Below are positions 23,452-31,952 of a stretch of DNA of 64,000 bases, piece by piece (positions within the stretch are counted from its first letter, which is position 1; each line of letters opens with the position of its first letter). Under the pieces are notes generated by a model. That model saw only the letters and a list, made by a program, of their open reading frames with translations, did not search any database and was not told where the DNA came from. The stretch covers positions 1,710,001-1,774,000 of the forward strand of contig CAIIXF020000002.1 in assembly GCA_903813345.2 (NCBI GenBank). The letters run 5' to 3'. The position numbers and the translations under genes were made by a program. The stretch comes from Owenia fusiformis. Lineage: Eukaryota; Annelida; Polychaeta; Sabellida; Oweniidae.

Positions 23452-23781
23452 TCACAAGGAGACCCACGAAGAAATAGCGTTTTTCTTTGCTTCAGTTGTA
23501 TCTATCAATTTTTCGGCTGCTCTTTTGCATGTTTTATGAGCTGGAATACCGGGAGGAACGAGGTTGATTTTTCTAGCTCCCTTTTCAATGGCAGGAACTC
23601 CTCTCTCCTGATCCCTATCAGATATGTTTTCACCAGCTGGAGTGTTTGTTCTAGGAGTTACGTTAATAGGCCCAGCTCCGTTCTGCTTTTCAATGATGCG
23701 TGGTTCTTTCTGCTTTGGTGATGACTGATCTAGTAAACGTTGATATCGTTCGTAAGCAATCAATACACTTCTCCCGCTCAT
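23452..23781 (-). CDS. Polinton small protein, 109 aa, unassigned
   Basis: Lies between the ATPase gene and the 102-aa gene. Hydrophilic and Pro/Lys-rich in the middle, with LVPPGIPAHKTCKRAAEKL and a hydrophobic C-terminal SSWVSL. No family recognised. Position among virion genes suggests a structural or accessory role. Its stop codon abuts the next gene's start region. Confidence 0.5.
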   Translation of the reverse strand: MSGRSVLIAYERYQRLLDQSSPKQKEPRIIEKQNGAGPINVTPRTNTPAGENISDRDQERGVPAIEKGARKINLVPPGIPAHKTCKRAAEKLIDTTEAKKNAISSWVSL

Positions 23782-23816
23782 GTTCGACTGAATCCTATCC
23801 TGAACTCCCTCTCTAT

Positions 23817-24479
23817 TTATAGCTGCGGATATATTATTGTATCCTGATTAGGAAAAATGCGAGTTCTGACTCTGGTGACGTCATCACTATGAGGAAAGAG
23901 ATCCAAAAATAGGTAGCCGTATGGAGCAGAGGTGGCATCGTGGTATGACTCCATCAACTGTCTCCACTTTGTAGGACTGAGCTGTCTGGCTAACGTCATG
24001 ATCTGAGTCTTGTCCCTCAAAGCTTTAAACAAGACTAAATACTGCGTATTGAGCGCTATGGTTCGAGTACCTTTGTAAAAGGCCTGTTGACTTATAAACA
24101 GCACATTCAAGCATCTATGGTGACAGCCTTGAGTAAACATGAGTTCCATCTCCTTGTTGTTAGCTACCTGATGAAGCAGGTCGTCCAGAACTATCACCGT
24201 ACTCCTCCTATCTTTAGTCAGCTCATCTATCATTTCCCGACTAGGTAGGCCCTGGTGCAATTGAACATTTTTCAACTCCATTTCCATTTGATCGAAAAGC
24301 GGTTGATGAATGCCGTAGCAATACAGAACAGCTTGTGGTCCGGGAGGTTCGTACATGCCAGATAGGTTTTTCAACAGTTTATAAACGAAATGAGTCTTCC
24401 CGCTATTACTGCTACCAATGATCGAGCAACTCGTGCCATTTCGAAGTTTAATGAGGCTCTCCATCTGCCACCAGTCCAT
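23817..24479 (-). CDS. Polinton FtsK/HerA-type genome packaging ATPase
   Basis: 220 aa, the usual size for A32-like packaging ATPases. Walker A is GSSNSGKTHFVYKLL near residue 23; Walker B is STVIVLDDLL near residue 93, with the DD pair. A later polar segment (NVLFISQQAFYKG) fits the sensor region of the HerA/FtsK clade. The family pumps viral DNA into preformed capsids using ATP. It lies directly downstream of the integrase gene and carries no breaks, so it appears intact. Confidence 0.9.
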   Translation of the reverse strand: MDWWQMESLIKLRNGTSCSIIGSSNSGKTHFVYKLLKNLSGMYEPPGPQAVLYCYGIHQPLFDQMEMELKNVQLHQGLPSREMIDELTKDRRSTVIVLDDLLHQVANNKEMELMFTQGCHHRCLNVLFISQQAFYKGTRTIALNTQYLVLFKALRDKTQIMTLARQLSPTKWRQLMESYHDATSAPYGYLFLDLFPHSDDVTRVRTRIFPNQDTIIYPQL

Positions 24480-24516
24480 GATTGGTAATGTTATGAAAAT
24501 GGGAAGGCTCCTTCAT

Positions 24517-25620
24517 TTATATATCTCGTACATCCTTCGCTGGAATCCACGTGTCAAACTTGGAGGGCCAACCCTGCCAGTGGACTAGGGCTTCCTTTCC
24601 CCTCCCTCTCTTTCTATACTTTAACACAGATTCGATTCTATGCTGGGCTGGTTCCTCAGAAATTTTCTGCATTTCATCGGCGTAGAATAGTCCCTTGATT
24701 ATTTCTCCTTGTAGATCTTCCAGGTAATATGTGGGAGGATCGGTAGCATTCCTACTCTTGATTCTAAAGTATTCCGTGGACCATTTCTGCTGATAGCCTC
24801 GATCGAAAATTCCCTTTGTAAAAGCCAGTCTCACCAAATCACCAATGTCGAAGCGATAATTGACAGCTTCATCTCTTTTAGGCTTACTCATGAAAAGGGT
24901 CTCGAAAACCTGCAGTTCGTTATCATCATCAACATCCGCAGGAGCCATTTTGATGCTTCTATGGAATGAGTGATTGTAGCTATCCACTATAGATTGGAGT
25001 TCATCGATATAACGATTCGTGGCGTTATGGAACATATATCGGTAAATTTTATGCTTCAATGAACGAATAACTCTCTCCGCAAGGTGACTCTTCACGGTCC
25101 CTTGCGTCAGGAAGTGCCACACCCCTACACTTTTGAAATAGGCTTGAATCTTTTTGGATCGATACTCAATTCCTTTATCGCTATGCAACCTACTAGGTTT
25201 GTCAGTGGCAAATATCTTCTTGAAGGCCTCGATCATATCTTCGCTATTTTTGCTTTTGATTGGGTGCACCCACAGGTACCTGCTTAGACTGTCAATCATG
25301 ATGAGAAGATATTTGAAACTGTCATTTTCCTCCGCATATTTATCCATCATGGCTAAATCTGTATCAGCTTGTTCTAGCATATGTCTCACCACTAGTTTTC
25401 TACGTTTAAATCTAGTCTTGACTCCCCTGTATAGACTGTAGGTTTCTTGTTGACTCAACCAGTCCCTGACATCAGCCTGCTTGATTCCCCGACCCTTAAC
25501 CTCTCGCCAGAGTTGTTTAAAACCGCTGTAAGACCCCGGTCTACTGGGATCGAAATATATTGTTTTAAGCAGCTTAGACTGCAGCTTGCTCAACGTCATG
25601 ATAGCGAATGAATAAAACAC
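24517..25620 (-). CDS. Polinton DDE integrase with C-terminal chromodomain
   Basis: 367 aa. Order: N-terminal region with a possible degenerate zinc-binding part, retroviral-type integrase core, SH3-like region, chromodomain. Catalytic acidic residues are seen in TDLAMMDKY (first D), RLHSDKGIEY (second D) and SHLAERVIRSLKHKI (E). The C-terminal ~40 residues (VLKYRKRGRGKEALVHWQGW, then DTWIPAKDV) match a chromodomain, which can guide integration to histone-marked chromatin. The family joins Polinton ends to the target and makes 6-bp duplications, as found here. The ATG near 25580 (MTLSKLQSK) is a plausible alternative start. Confidence 0.92.
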   Translation of the reverse strand: MFYSFAIMTLSKLQSKLLKTIYFDPSRPGSYSGFKQLWREVKGRGIKQADVRDWLSQQETYSLYRGVKTRFKRRKLVVRHMLEQADTDLAMMDKYAEENDSFKYLLIMIDSLSRYLWVHPIKSKNSEDMIEAFKKIFATDKPSRLHSDKGIEYRSKKIQAYFKSVGVWHFLTQGTVKSHLAERVIRSLKHKIYRYMFHNATNRYIDELQSIVDSYNHSFHRSIKMAPADVDDDNELQVFETLFMSKPKRDEAVNYRFDIGDLVRLAFTKGIFDRGYQQKWSTEYFRIKSRNATDPPTYYLEDLQGEIIKGLFYADEMQKISEEPAQHRIESVLKYRKRGRGKEALVHWQGWPSKFDTWIPAKDVRDI

Positions 25621-25637
25621 AATGTAGGCTACTCATT

Positions 25638-26087
25638 TTATTTATTTATTTCATATAGTGATAATAGATATTGAATGGTTTCAACGACCTCCTGTTCATT
25701 TTTATACAGTACATTATTCACGATATAGTCCATGGAATAACCTCGGCATCTCAACATCAGGAACATAGTGCAAAAGTGTCCACAGCTGGAACTGTTTAGA
25801 TTTTGCACGCGTATGGCATTATACTGCTGTTCATTCGTGTACGCGGTGAATCCATAGACATCTGGCGCATTGCCCAACGGATCAAAAAACTCCAGTTGTT
25901 TATGTCCAGCGTAATAACAGGTCCAATGTTCTCCAGGGTGCCAACTCTCCTTGGTGTTGAGGACGTAACACTTTCCCTCTTTTAGACGATTCAGCATATG
26001 ATCCTTAGCATAGACCCCCTTGAACGATGACTCAGTGTCAGGATGCGTATCCAATATGAGACTTATCTGCTCAGAGTCCATGGTCAC
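25638..26087 (-). CDS. Polinton adenain-like cysteine protease
   Basis: 149 aa, matching Ulp1/adenain-fold Polinton proteases. The catalytic His is in HPGEHWTCYY, an acidic partner in LEFFDPLGN, and the nucleophile in NSSSCGHFCTMFLM, with Gln/Asn upstream (VQNLNSSS). Adenovirus-type proteases mature capsid proteins during assembly. Its ATG overlaps the stop of the major capsid gene by four bases, consistent with one transcription unit. Confidence 0.9.
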   Translation of the reverse strand: MTMDSEQISLILDTHPDTESSFKGVYAKDHMLNRLKEGKCYVLNTKESWHPGEHWTCYYAGHKQLEFFDPLGNAPDVYGFTAYTNEQQYNAIRVQNLNSSSCGHFCTMFLMLRCRGYSMDYIVNNVLYKNEQEVVETIQYLLSLYEINK

Positions 26088-27427
26088 TCCAGAATTATAT
26101 TTCTCGATAAGTCTATTTGAAATTTATCGGGGAAGGTTGCCAGCATCATCAAGTTTATTGGTTCCGCCAATGGTTCAGTAAACTGCGCACTCACTTTGAC
26201 ACTGCCTTTCTTGACTAAAGGAAAAGAGAATGTTTCGCTGGTTTTATCTTGAGCTTGGATATTGTACTTGAAAATGGCGTAACCGAAAGGGAATGACATC
26301 TTGTCAATTATCAAACCCTCATCATCGTGGAGGTCTGAGAATAAACGATCATATTCGTTGGCGTATTGATTTTCATAGGGAGCATCCCCAAACACTGGTC
26401 TCAGAGCTCGTCCCGGGACACTGGTACCGTCTATGGCGACTTCTAAAAAGTTTACTTTGAAGTGATGATAATTGAATGGGTTTAGGTTGTAAGCCCCACT
26501 GGTAGCCTTCGATTTGGTGAAAAAAATCAACAGCCTGGATGGTACATTCCCTTGGAAGCAATCGTGTATGCTATAAGAAGTCAGCCCCTGGGGAACTATC
26601 CATGAACGTATCTGATTATGTTCATAAGGGTATACAGCGTTGCGTTCTTTCAATTCCATGTTATACGATGTGAGAATACCAGGAGACACAGTTATCATAG
26701 GAACAAGGAGATGAGCATCAAGCAACTGAACTCTATAGTCTGCATCTGGCTCATTCGAAATGAGGTTGAAGGCATCTTCGCTGGGTGTCAGTTTCACATT
26801 GATCGGTACGCCATTTAAGATATAGCGATCCATTTGAAACAGGTCGTGTAAAATAGGACCTTGCAGCTCCACCTCTCTAGATACCATCGTGAGTGTAGCT
26901 CTCCTCTTTAACCCTGTGTTGTTCCCAGATATGGTATTGCTATCATCTATGAAAGCTGAATTCTGAATAGTCCCTTCGTCCTTGTAGAAAAATTCGTTTT
27001 GCAATCTCGAGTTATGAGCCGCTGGTGACTGTGTCAGAAGTCTGTTTAGATGAGCCTTATAGGGGTAATAATTGCTGGAGGAGCTAACCACTTGGTGCTG
27101 CAGCATGACTTCTACTCGCTGCCATAAGGCATGCATCCATCCAGTTACTGGTGCTACGTTTGATAGAGAGGGAGATATATCCAAATTCGATCCATCACTC
27201 TTGGTGATCTTCAATTTTAAAAAGAGCTTGACGTCCTTCAGATTGATGAACTGAGAAGAGTTGTTTGGGATAACAAACTCCACTGGCGTTCCACGTGACA
27301 AGGGGTTCACAGGGCGAATTTCCACGAAGTTGACTGTTGTCACACTGCTTTGAGTGCTGGGTGTCTCGAACAAGTTGAGGCTACCATCCAAAATGTCTCC
27401 ACTAGAGCCATCTATTTTGAATGCCAT
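26084..27427 (-). CDS. Polinton major capsid protein (double jelly roll)
   Basis: 447 aa, full length for Polinton major capsid proteins, often annotated in animals as F54H12.2-like. The N-terminal half includes VEFVIPNNSSQFINLKDVKL and GWMHALWQRVEVMLQ, typical of this family; the second half has YPYEHNQIRSWIVPQG and NPFNYHHFKVNFLEVAIDG, then YEREY-like GDAPYENQYANEYDRLF. The double jelly-roll trimer forms the icosahedral shell in adintoviruses. The frame is unbroken. It overlaps the upstream 140-aa gene by 16 nt and the protease by 4 nt. Confidence 0.92.
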   Translation of the reverse strand: MAFKIDGSSGDILDGSLNLFETPSTQSSVTTVNFVEIRPVNPLSRGTPVEFVIPNNSSQFINLKDVKLFLKLKITKSDGSNLDISPSLSNVAPVTGWMHALWQRVEVMLQHQVVSSSSNYYPYKAHLNRLLTQSPAAHNSRLQNEFFYKDEGTIQNSAFIDDSNTISGNNTGLKRRATLTMVSREVELQGPILHDLFQMDRYILNGVPINVKLTPSEDAFNLISNEPDADYRVQLLDAHLLVPMITVSPGILTSYNMELKERNAVYPYEHNQIRSWIVPQGLTSYSIHDCFQGNVPSRLLIFFTKSKATSGAYNLNPFNYHHFKVNFLEVAIDGTSVPGRALRPVFGDAPYENQYANEYDRLFSDLHDDEGLIIDKMSFPFGYAIFKYNIQAQDKTSETFSFPLVKKGSVKVSAQFTEPLAEPINLMMLATFPDKFQIDLSRNIILE

Positions 27428-27834
27428 ATTTTATACTCCTCAGTTGTCCTCGTGCGTTTACTCTTGGGTGCTTTGTTAACTACTGGATCACTAGCCTGTC
27501 GTTTTCCCTTATATATCGATCTTTGACGTTCTATTTCCGCCTGTGCTCTTTCCACTACAGCCTCAGTTGGAGATATAACAGTGACTGGTTTCTTAATGAT
27601 GTCAACAGAAATCCACCTATTTCTGTGTTTTCCACGTCCAATTTGAGTGATGATTCCCACCTCTCTATCAGATTTCAACAATTGCTGCCACTTGTTGGTG
27701 TTTAGCCTTGCCCTTGCCTCTCTTTTACTATCTTGATTTCTATTATGACCGCCTTGTACCAAAGAGAAAGCCACGTGCTTTACCGACAGTTTGTTTATGT
27801 CGGTGATTTTGACCAATAGCACGCGATCTTTCAA
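27412..27834 (-). CDS. Polinton basic protein, 140 aa, unassigned
   Basis: Just upstream of the major capsid gene, overlapping its start. Lys/Arg-rich with NRNQDSKREARARLNTNKW, a central GRGKHRNRWISVDIIKK and a C-terminal nuclear-signal-like KAPKSKRTRTTEEY. The composition suggests nucleic-acid binding or a nuclear virion protein; no family is recognised. Confidence 0.55.
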   Translation of the reverse strand: MKDRVLLVKITDINKLSVKHVAFSLVQGGHNRNQDSKREARARLNTNKWQQLLKSDREVGIITQIGRGKHRNRWISVDIIKKPVTVISPTEAVVERAQAEIERQRSIYKGKRQASDPVVNKAPKSKRTRTTEEYKIWHSK

Positions 27835-28159
27835 TGTCTAAATTTAGGTTACAAACACACGAGGTAATACAGTTGTTGATTTTGCTCCAATCAGCAATTT
27901 AGTATTGGAACCTTTGATAGTGGCATTGTGGGAAGTCCTACCTCGCTTTACTTTCATCAGCTAGCAAAACTGAAAATGACCCTCGCAAAATCGATAAACG
28001 TTTTATTTGCTAAATATAATTGAAAGTAATTTGAATGTAGTGAACCGATTTTATATCAGAAAGTTGATGACTGATCAGTTCACATATTTAGGTTAGGTAA
28101 CTTATAGTTATGCTGTGAAAAGGATAATGAAAAGTTATTATGGTTCTGGTGAATGCGTT

Positions 28160-28354
28160 TTATTTGTAAGGGAGATGCCTGGATTTGCAGACTGCAGGCA
28201 TGCCGCAAATAACTTCACAACCGCATGGCGAACACGTGGATTTATTTATTGATTTTTGTGTATGACTACCGCTATTGGCTAATGCTATAGGGCACGCGTA
28301 ATAGTTGGTGCATAATTTATCATAATAACAGTGGAGATGTATCGGATTACACAA
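28160..28354 (-). CDS. Possible 64-aa cysteine-rich ORF
   Basis: A small open frame with nine cysteines (including CSPCGCEVICGMPAVC) in the 616-bp gap between the minor capsid gene and the 140-aa gene, on the same strand. It could be a small zinc-binding protein of the element or a chance frame. Nothing else is seen in 27835-28450. Confidence 0.3.
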   Translation of the reverse strand: MCNPIHLHCYYDKLCTNYYACPIALANSGSHTQKSINKSTCSPCGCEVICGMPAVCKSRHLPYK

Positions 28355-28450
28355 GGCGGTAATAATTCAAGATCAGATAAAGTAAAAAATACCGACTTGG
28401 GGCAAGGCTAGTTGGTGTTATCTATATAAGGTACTAGCTTAGGCATTCTT

Positions 28451-28879
28451 CTAAATCACTCTTTTTAAGTGTATTGTACAAGTCAGTCTCTGGTTGTTAA
28501 ATGAGACAGATTGGTTGTCACTTCCTCTTATATAGAAATGAATTCTATCAAATTGATTGAATTTCACGGAGGTGTAGAGCACTGGATTGAAGTATCGCCA
28601 ACCCTCTGCTGCCTCTATCCTCCTTAAGATGGACTGTTTTCTTCCATTGACCAAGCTTTCATCCATCAAATCGCAGAACACATCCAGGTAGGCTACACTT
28701 GGTTGGTCTACCAATGCAGGAAGTCCTATTTGCAAGAGTCCTATTTTCCAATATCCTTCTAGGTTTAAATAACTAGGTAATTTCACTGTAAAATGCTCAC
28801 TGGTGTTAAATGGGAAATATTCTCGGGAATCCCTACTGTCCACGTGTAAATAATGGTCCGTATCCATCCTATGGTTCAA
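28451..28879 (-). CDS. Polinton minor capsid (penton-like, single jelly roll) protein
   Basis: 142 aa. The start region (YLHVDSRDSREYFPFNTSEH, then FTVKLPSYLNLEGYWKIGLL) matches the conserved Polinton minor capsid pattern of F-x-V-K-L-P followed by W-E-V-x-L. The family forms the vertex pentamers. It is the first gene of the block by transcription order. Shorter than some penton homologues, so C-terminal loss is possible. Confidence 0.75.
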   Translation of the reverse strand: MNHRMDTDHYLHVDSRDSREYFPFNTSEHFTVKLPSYLNLEGYWKIGLLQIGLPALVDQPSVAYLDVFCDLMDESLVNGRKQSILRRIEAAEGWRYFNPVLYTSVKFNQFDRIHFYIRGSDNQSVSFNNQRLTCTIHLKRVI

Positions 28880-29832
28880 TGTAAATGAGTGCTATTTGGA
28901 CGAAGTGTCTCGTTTTATGCTACTAAAGTCCCCCCCACTAGTTTTTACGTTCACTATATTACTTAAATCAATGTTACTGTTTTCTTCATAGGAATATTCT
29001 CAGATAATTGTTTTGGTTACCATTTTATAACTCACCCTGTATGTTACTAATCCGTTAGATGATGTTGTGTCACCCTGTATATAAGAAAATGATTTCAGAG
29101 AACATTACAATTAAAGGGGTCATAAAGACTTGAGACGAGTTGGGACTGCTACAATTTTACTTACTTTGATTTATTTCATTAAGCAGTAACTCGAGAAATA
29201 ATGTTTCAATTTGATTGTTTTGGACCTTAAAGTTTCAAAGACCTTTGACAATTACAATTTAAAGCTAAAAGGAAACCCTAACCTGCTTTTTGAAACTGTA
29301 TTACCACTTTAATTATTCATATTCTATAAGCGCGGTTAAAAGTGAGCACGGGTATGTGTTATCTCAAGAGGGTCAACTGATATACAGTCGAGAATATACA
29401 GTCGATATATAGCTAGTATGAGTAATTGATATCAAAGTCCAAGGCAAACTGTTGCTAAAAGCGTTTACACTCTTGAGAAGTGACTAAAAGAAACCATTTT
29501 ATGAATTATATATCATGACAATGTACACATATAATGGCTATGGATTTTCAAGAAGTGGGAGTTATGGCAGTTGACTACTATGGGAACACATTCAAGGAGG
29601 TGAGAGTTGTTTTTTGAATTGTGGGAACATACTCTTGAAAATCAGATCAGTACATTTTAGCAGAAACGCGGAAAACACGAGCTAAATTATATGTTTCAGA
29701 AGTCTCGCTGCTGACTGAAGGGATCTCACAGAGCAGACGAACATGGCACTGTCAACTCAACTTAGAATGTTTCTTGATCGAAATACAGGTCTGAATTAGC
29801 TTTGAGAATTCTAATTAAAGTGTGACATATCT
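28880..29832. other. Polinton gene-free region where polymerase B would be expected
   Basis: No open frame of 60 codons on either strand from the minor capsid start to the internal repeats. A PolB gene would need more than 3 kb, and under 2 kb is present, so it was lost or never there. The region probably includes the promoter of the - strand block. Confidence 0.65.
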
Positions 29833-30790
29833 TTGGTCCTCTAATTTCAGATGCTTTCGAGTTTCAATGGGGATTCCTTTGTTCAACAGACACATGGGTT
29901 TTAATTTTGGGCCACCTAATTCAGTTTAAAAATATTTTTGAGGCTATTATTTCGAGACTCATTTGCATTCCAGTCTCCTAATTTAGGTGAAAAACTATTT
30001 TTGGTCCTCTAATTTCTGATATTTCTGAATTTCAATGGGATTCCCCAGGTTATACAGACGTACGGATTTTAAATTTCGGTCTCCTAAATATCGGTCAAGA
30101 ATATTTTTAGGCTGGTATTTCATGACTCGTTTGCATTCCAGTCTCCTAATTTAGGTGAAGAAGTAGTTTTGGTCCTCTAATTTCTGATATTTTTGAGTTT
30201 TAATGGGATTTCCCATGTTAAACGTATGGATTTTATTTTTGTGGTCTCCTAGGTAATAAACTATTTTGAGGCTGGTATTTCGAGACTCGTTTGCATTCAA
30301 GTCTCCTAATGTAGGTGAAAAATATTTTTAGCCTGATATTTAGAGACCATAGTTTATGTTCCATGCGAAATAGAGGCAAGGCGTGTTTATTCCTACTCAA
30401 AATAAATTGATCTTCTTTGCAGGTACATGGTTATGGGACTATAAAGACTAAACCTAGCAGAGGCATACCTAGAGGAAGCATCTTTACAAAGTAAACTACC
30501 AAATATATCGGATTATAATGACTGTTTACTGCTATCTTGTAGCGTGCCAACAGATGTGTCAGCTTGAAGGATAAACGATCGGGACTAAAGATACGAATAA
30601 AGACCTCATTGACTGTATAAAGAATGTTTCTGGATCTAGATTAGTAAAAACAAGTCTGAAATTGCATTTGAGAATCGACTTAACTGTTTTTCTGTTGCAG
30701 ATGACGTGATTAGGCGAGTTAGACCTGTCAACCCATAATATAGTATATCGCCTTATCTATAAAATGTTGAAAAACCGAGGACTTTGGATC
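29833..30790. repeat. Degenerate internal copy of the Polinton terminal region with 168-bp tandem units
   Basis: Units starting TTGGTCCTCTAATTTC lie at 29833, 30001 and 30169 (168-bp period), then a truncated piece to ~30330. The same unit occurs once in the right TIR at 31096. At 30690-30775 a second TIR-like stretch follows (GCAGATGACGTGATTAGGC; AAAATGTTGAAAAA), in the same order as in the TIR. This looks like a diverged ghost of the terminus just inside the present one. Confidence 0.7.
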
Positions 30791-30866
30791 CATTTTATCT
30801 CTAATGATGAAAAATGTTATCTTAAAATGGAGGAATTTGCTATCTTTAAAACTGGCTAAATAAAGT

Positions 30867-31883
30867 GTGTCATTTTGTTTCTCCCCGATCATGCTGCTGC
30901 TTACTGGGGGCATACTCTAGTATACAGCTCGGATTCTGTACGGTACGCGAGTTGTTTAAAGGAGCTCGGCTCCTTTAAACAACTAAGTTCATCTGTATGC
31001 CATAGACGTGGAGACTTCTCACACACATGCTTTTCGATCTCTAAATGCTGGTCTGAAATAGCTTTTGAGTACCCTAATTCGACCGTAACATATTTTTGGT
31101 CCCCCTAATTTCTGACGTTTCCCAGCGCCAATGGGATTTGCCATGTTAAACGGACGAACGGATTTTAATTTTCGGTCCTTCTAATTTTGGGTTAAAAACA
31201 TTTTTGGACTCGTGTTTCGAGACTCGATCGCATTTCAGTCTCCTTAATCAGTGACATATTCTCCAGCCCAAGTAGCTCCTAATCAGTATATAAGCGGGTG
31301 GTTAACAGTCGTATTCATCAATGGCTCTACATAGCTCAGTAGGGCGGATGTCTTAGCTCCTCAGCTTCCCATCCAATTTTCATATCCCTTAATGCGGGCC
31401 TAGAATAGCACCTTAAGTTGTTTTTTTAAAAAGTTCAACTTACCTATTTTTTTCTGCTGCAGATGACGTGATTAGGCAGACCTGTCTAAAACTCAGCCAT
31501 TATATAGTATATCACCTTATCTTTAAAATGTTGAAAAAATCATAAATGGTGAAATTTGTTATCTTCAGATGGTGGAATTTGTTATCTTCAGATGGTGGAA
31601 TTTGTTATCTTCAGATGGTGGAATTTGTTATCTTCAGATGGTGGAATTTGTTATCTTTAAACGAAGTAAACGTTATCGGTTCGAGCCAGCCTATTGGTCG
31701 CCGGCTCCCGTATCGCTCCCTGATTGTCCCTGAGTGCCCATGATTGCGTCAGATTGTCCCAGAATGTCCCAGATTGACCCTGATTGGCTCAGATTGGCCC
31801 TGATTGCTTCAGATTGGTCCCATTTGCCTGACTTTCCCATTTGCCTGACTTTCCCGGGCCTCATTCCTACGGATAATACTACT
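30867..31883. repeat. Polinton right TIR (1,017 bp, uninterrupted)
   Basis: The reverse complement matches 17082-17299 joined to 22316-23114. It contains the 15-bp-stem hairpin (30951-30983), the single 168-bp-type unit, five 23-bp units (31550-31660) and the outer ~10-bp periodic repeat. GATATG follows at 31884. Confidence 0.93.
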
Positions 31884-31952
31884 GATATGACTGTTTAAAA
31901 TCACATGGACCTTTGCGGCTAGCTCTAAAAAGTAAGTGTTAACTAGACTGAG

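Larger units (their letters stand above)
17082..31883 (-). mobile_element. Polinton/Maverick (adintovirus-like) element without polymerase B, split by an LTR element
   Basis: The ends read AGTAGTATTATCC at 17082 and the reverse complement ending at 31883, matching the AG...CT ends of Polintons. They are flanked by a 6-bp target duplication GATATG (17076-17081 and 31884-31889). The TIRs total 1,017 bp each. Genes on the - strand encode minor capsid, an unknown basic protein, major capsid, cysteine protease, integrase, packaging ATPase and two small proteins, packed with overlaps of 16 and 4 nt. These are Polinton hallmarks. The usual protein-primed DNA polymerase B (over 1,000 codons) is missing: no open frame over about 60 codons lies between the minor capsid gene and the right TIR. 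Without the 5,011-bp LTR insertion and its 5-bp duplication the element is 9,786 bp, against 15-20 kb for typical Polintons. All main genes are open, so it is probably young. Confidence 0.93.

Noticed and set aside
30728-30913. 61-codon - frame at the inner edge of the right TIR
   Set aside because: It spans the TIR boundary, has no counterpart on the left side and no recognisable domain.
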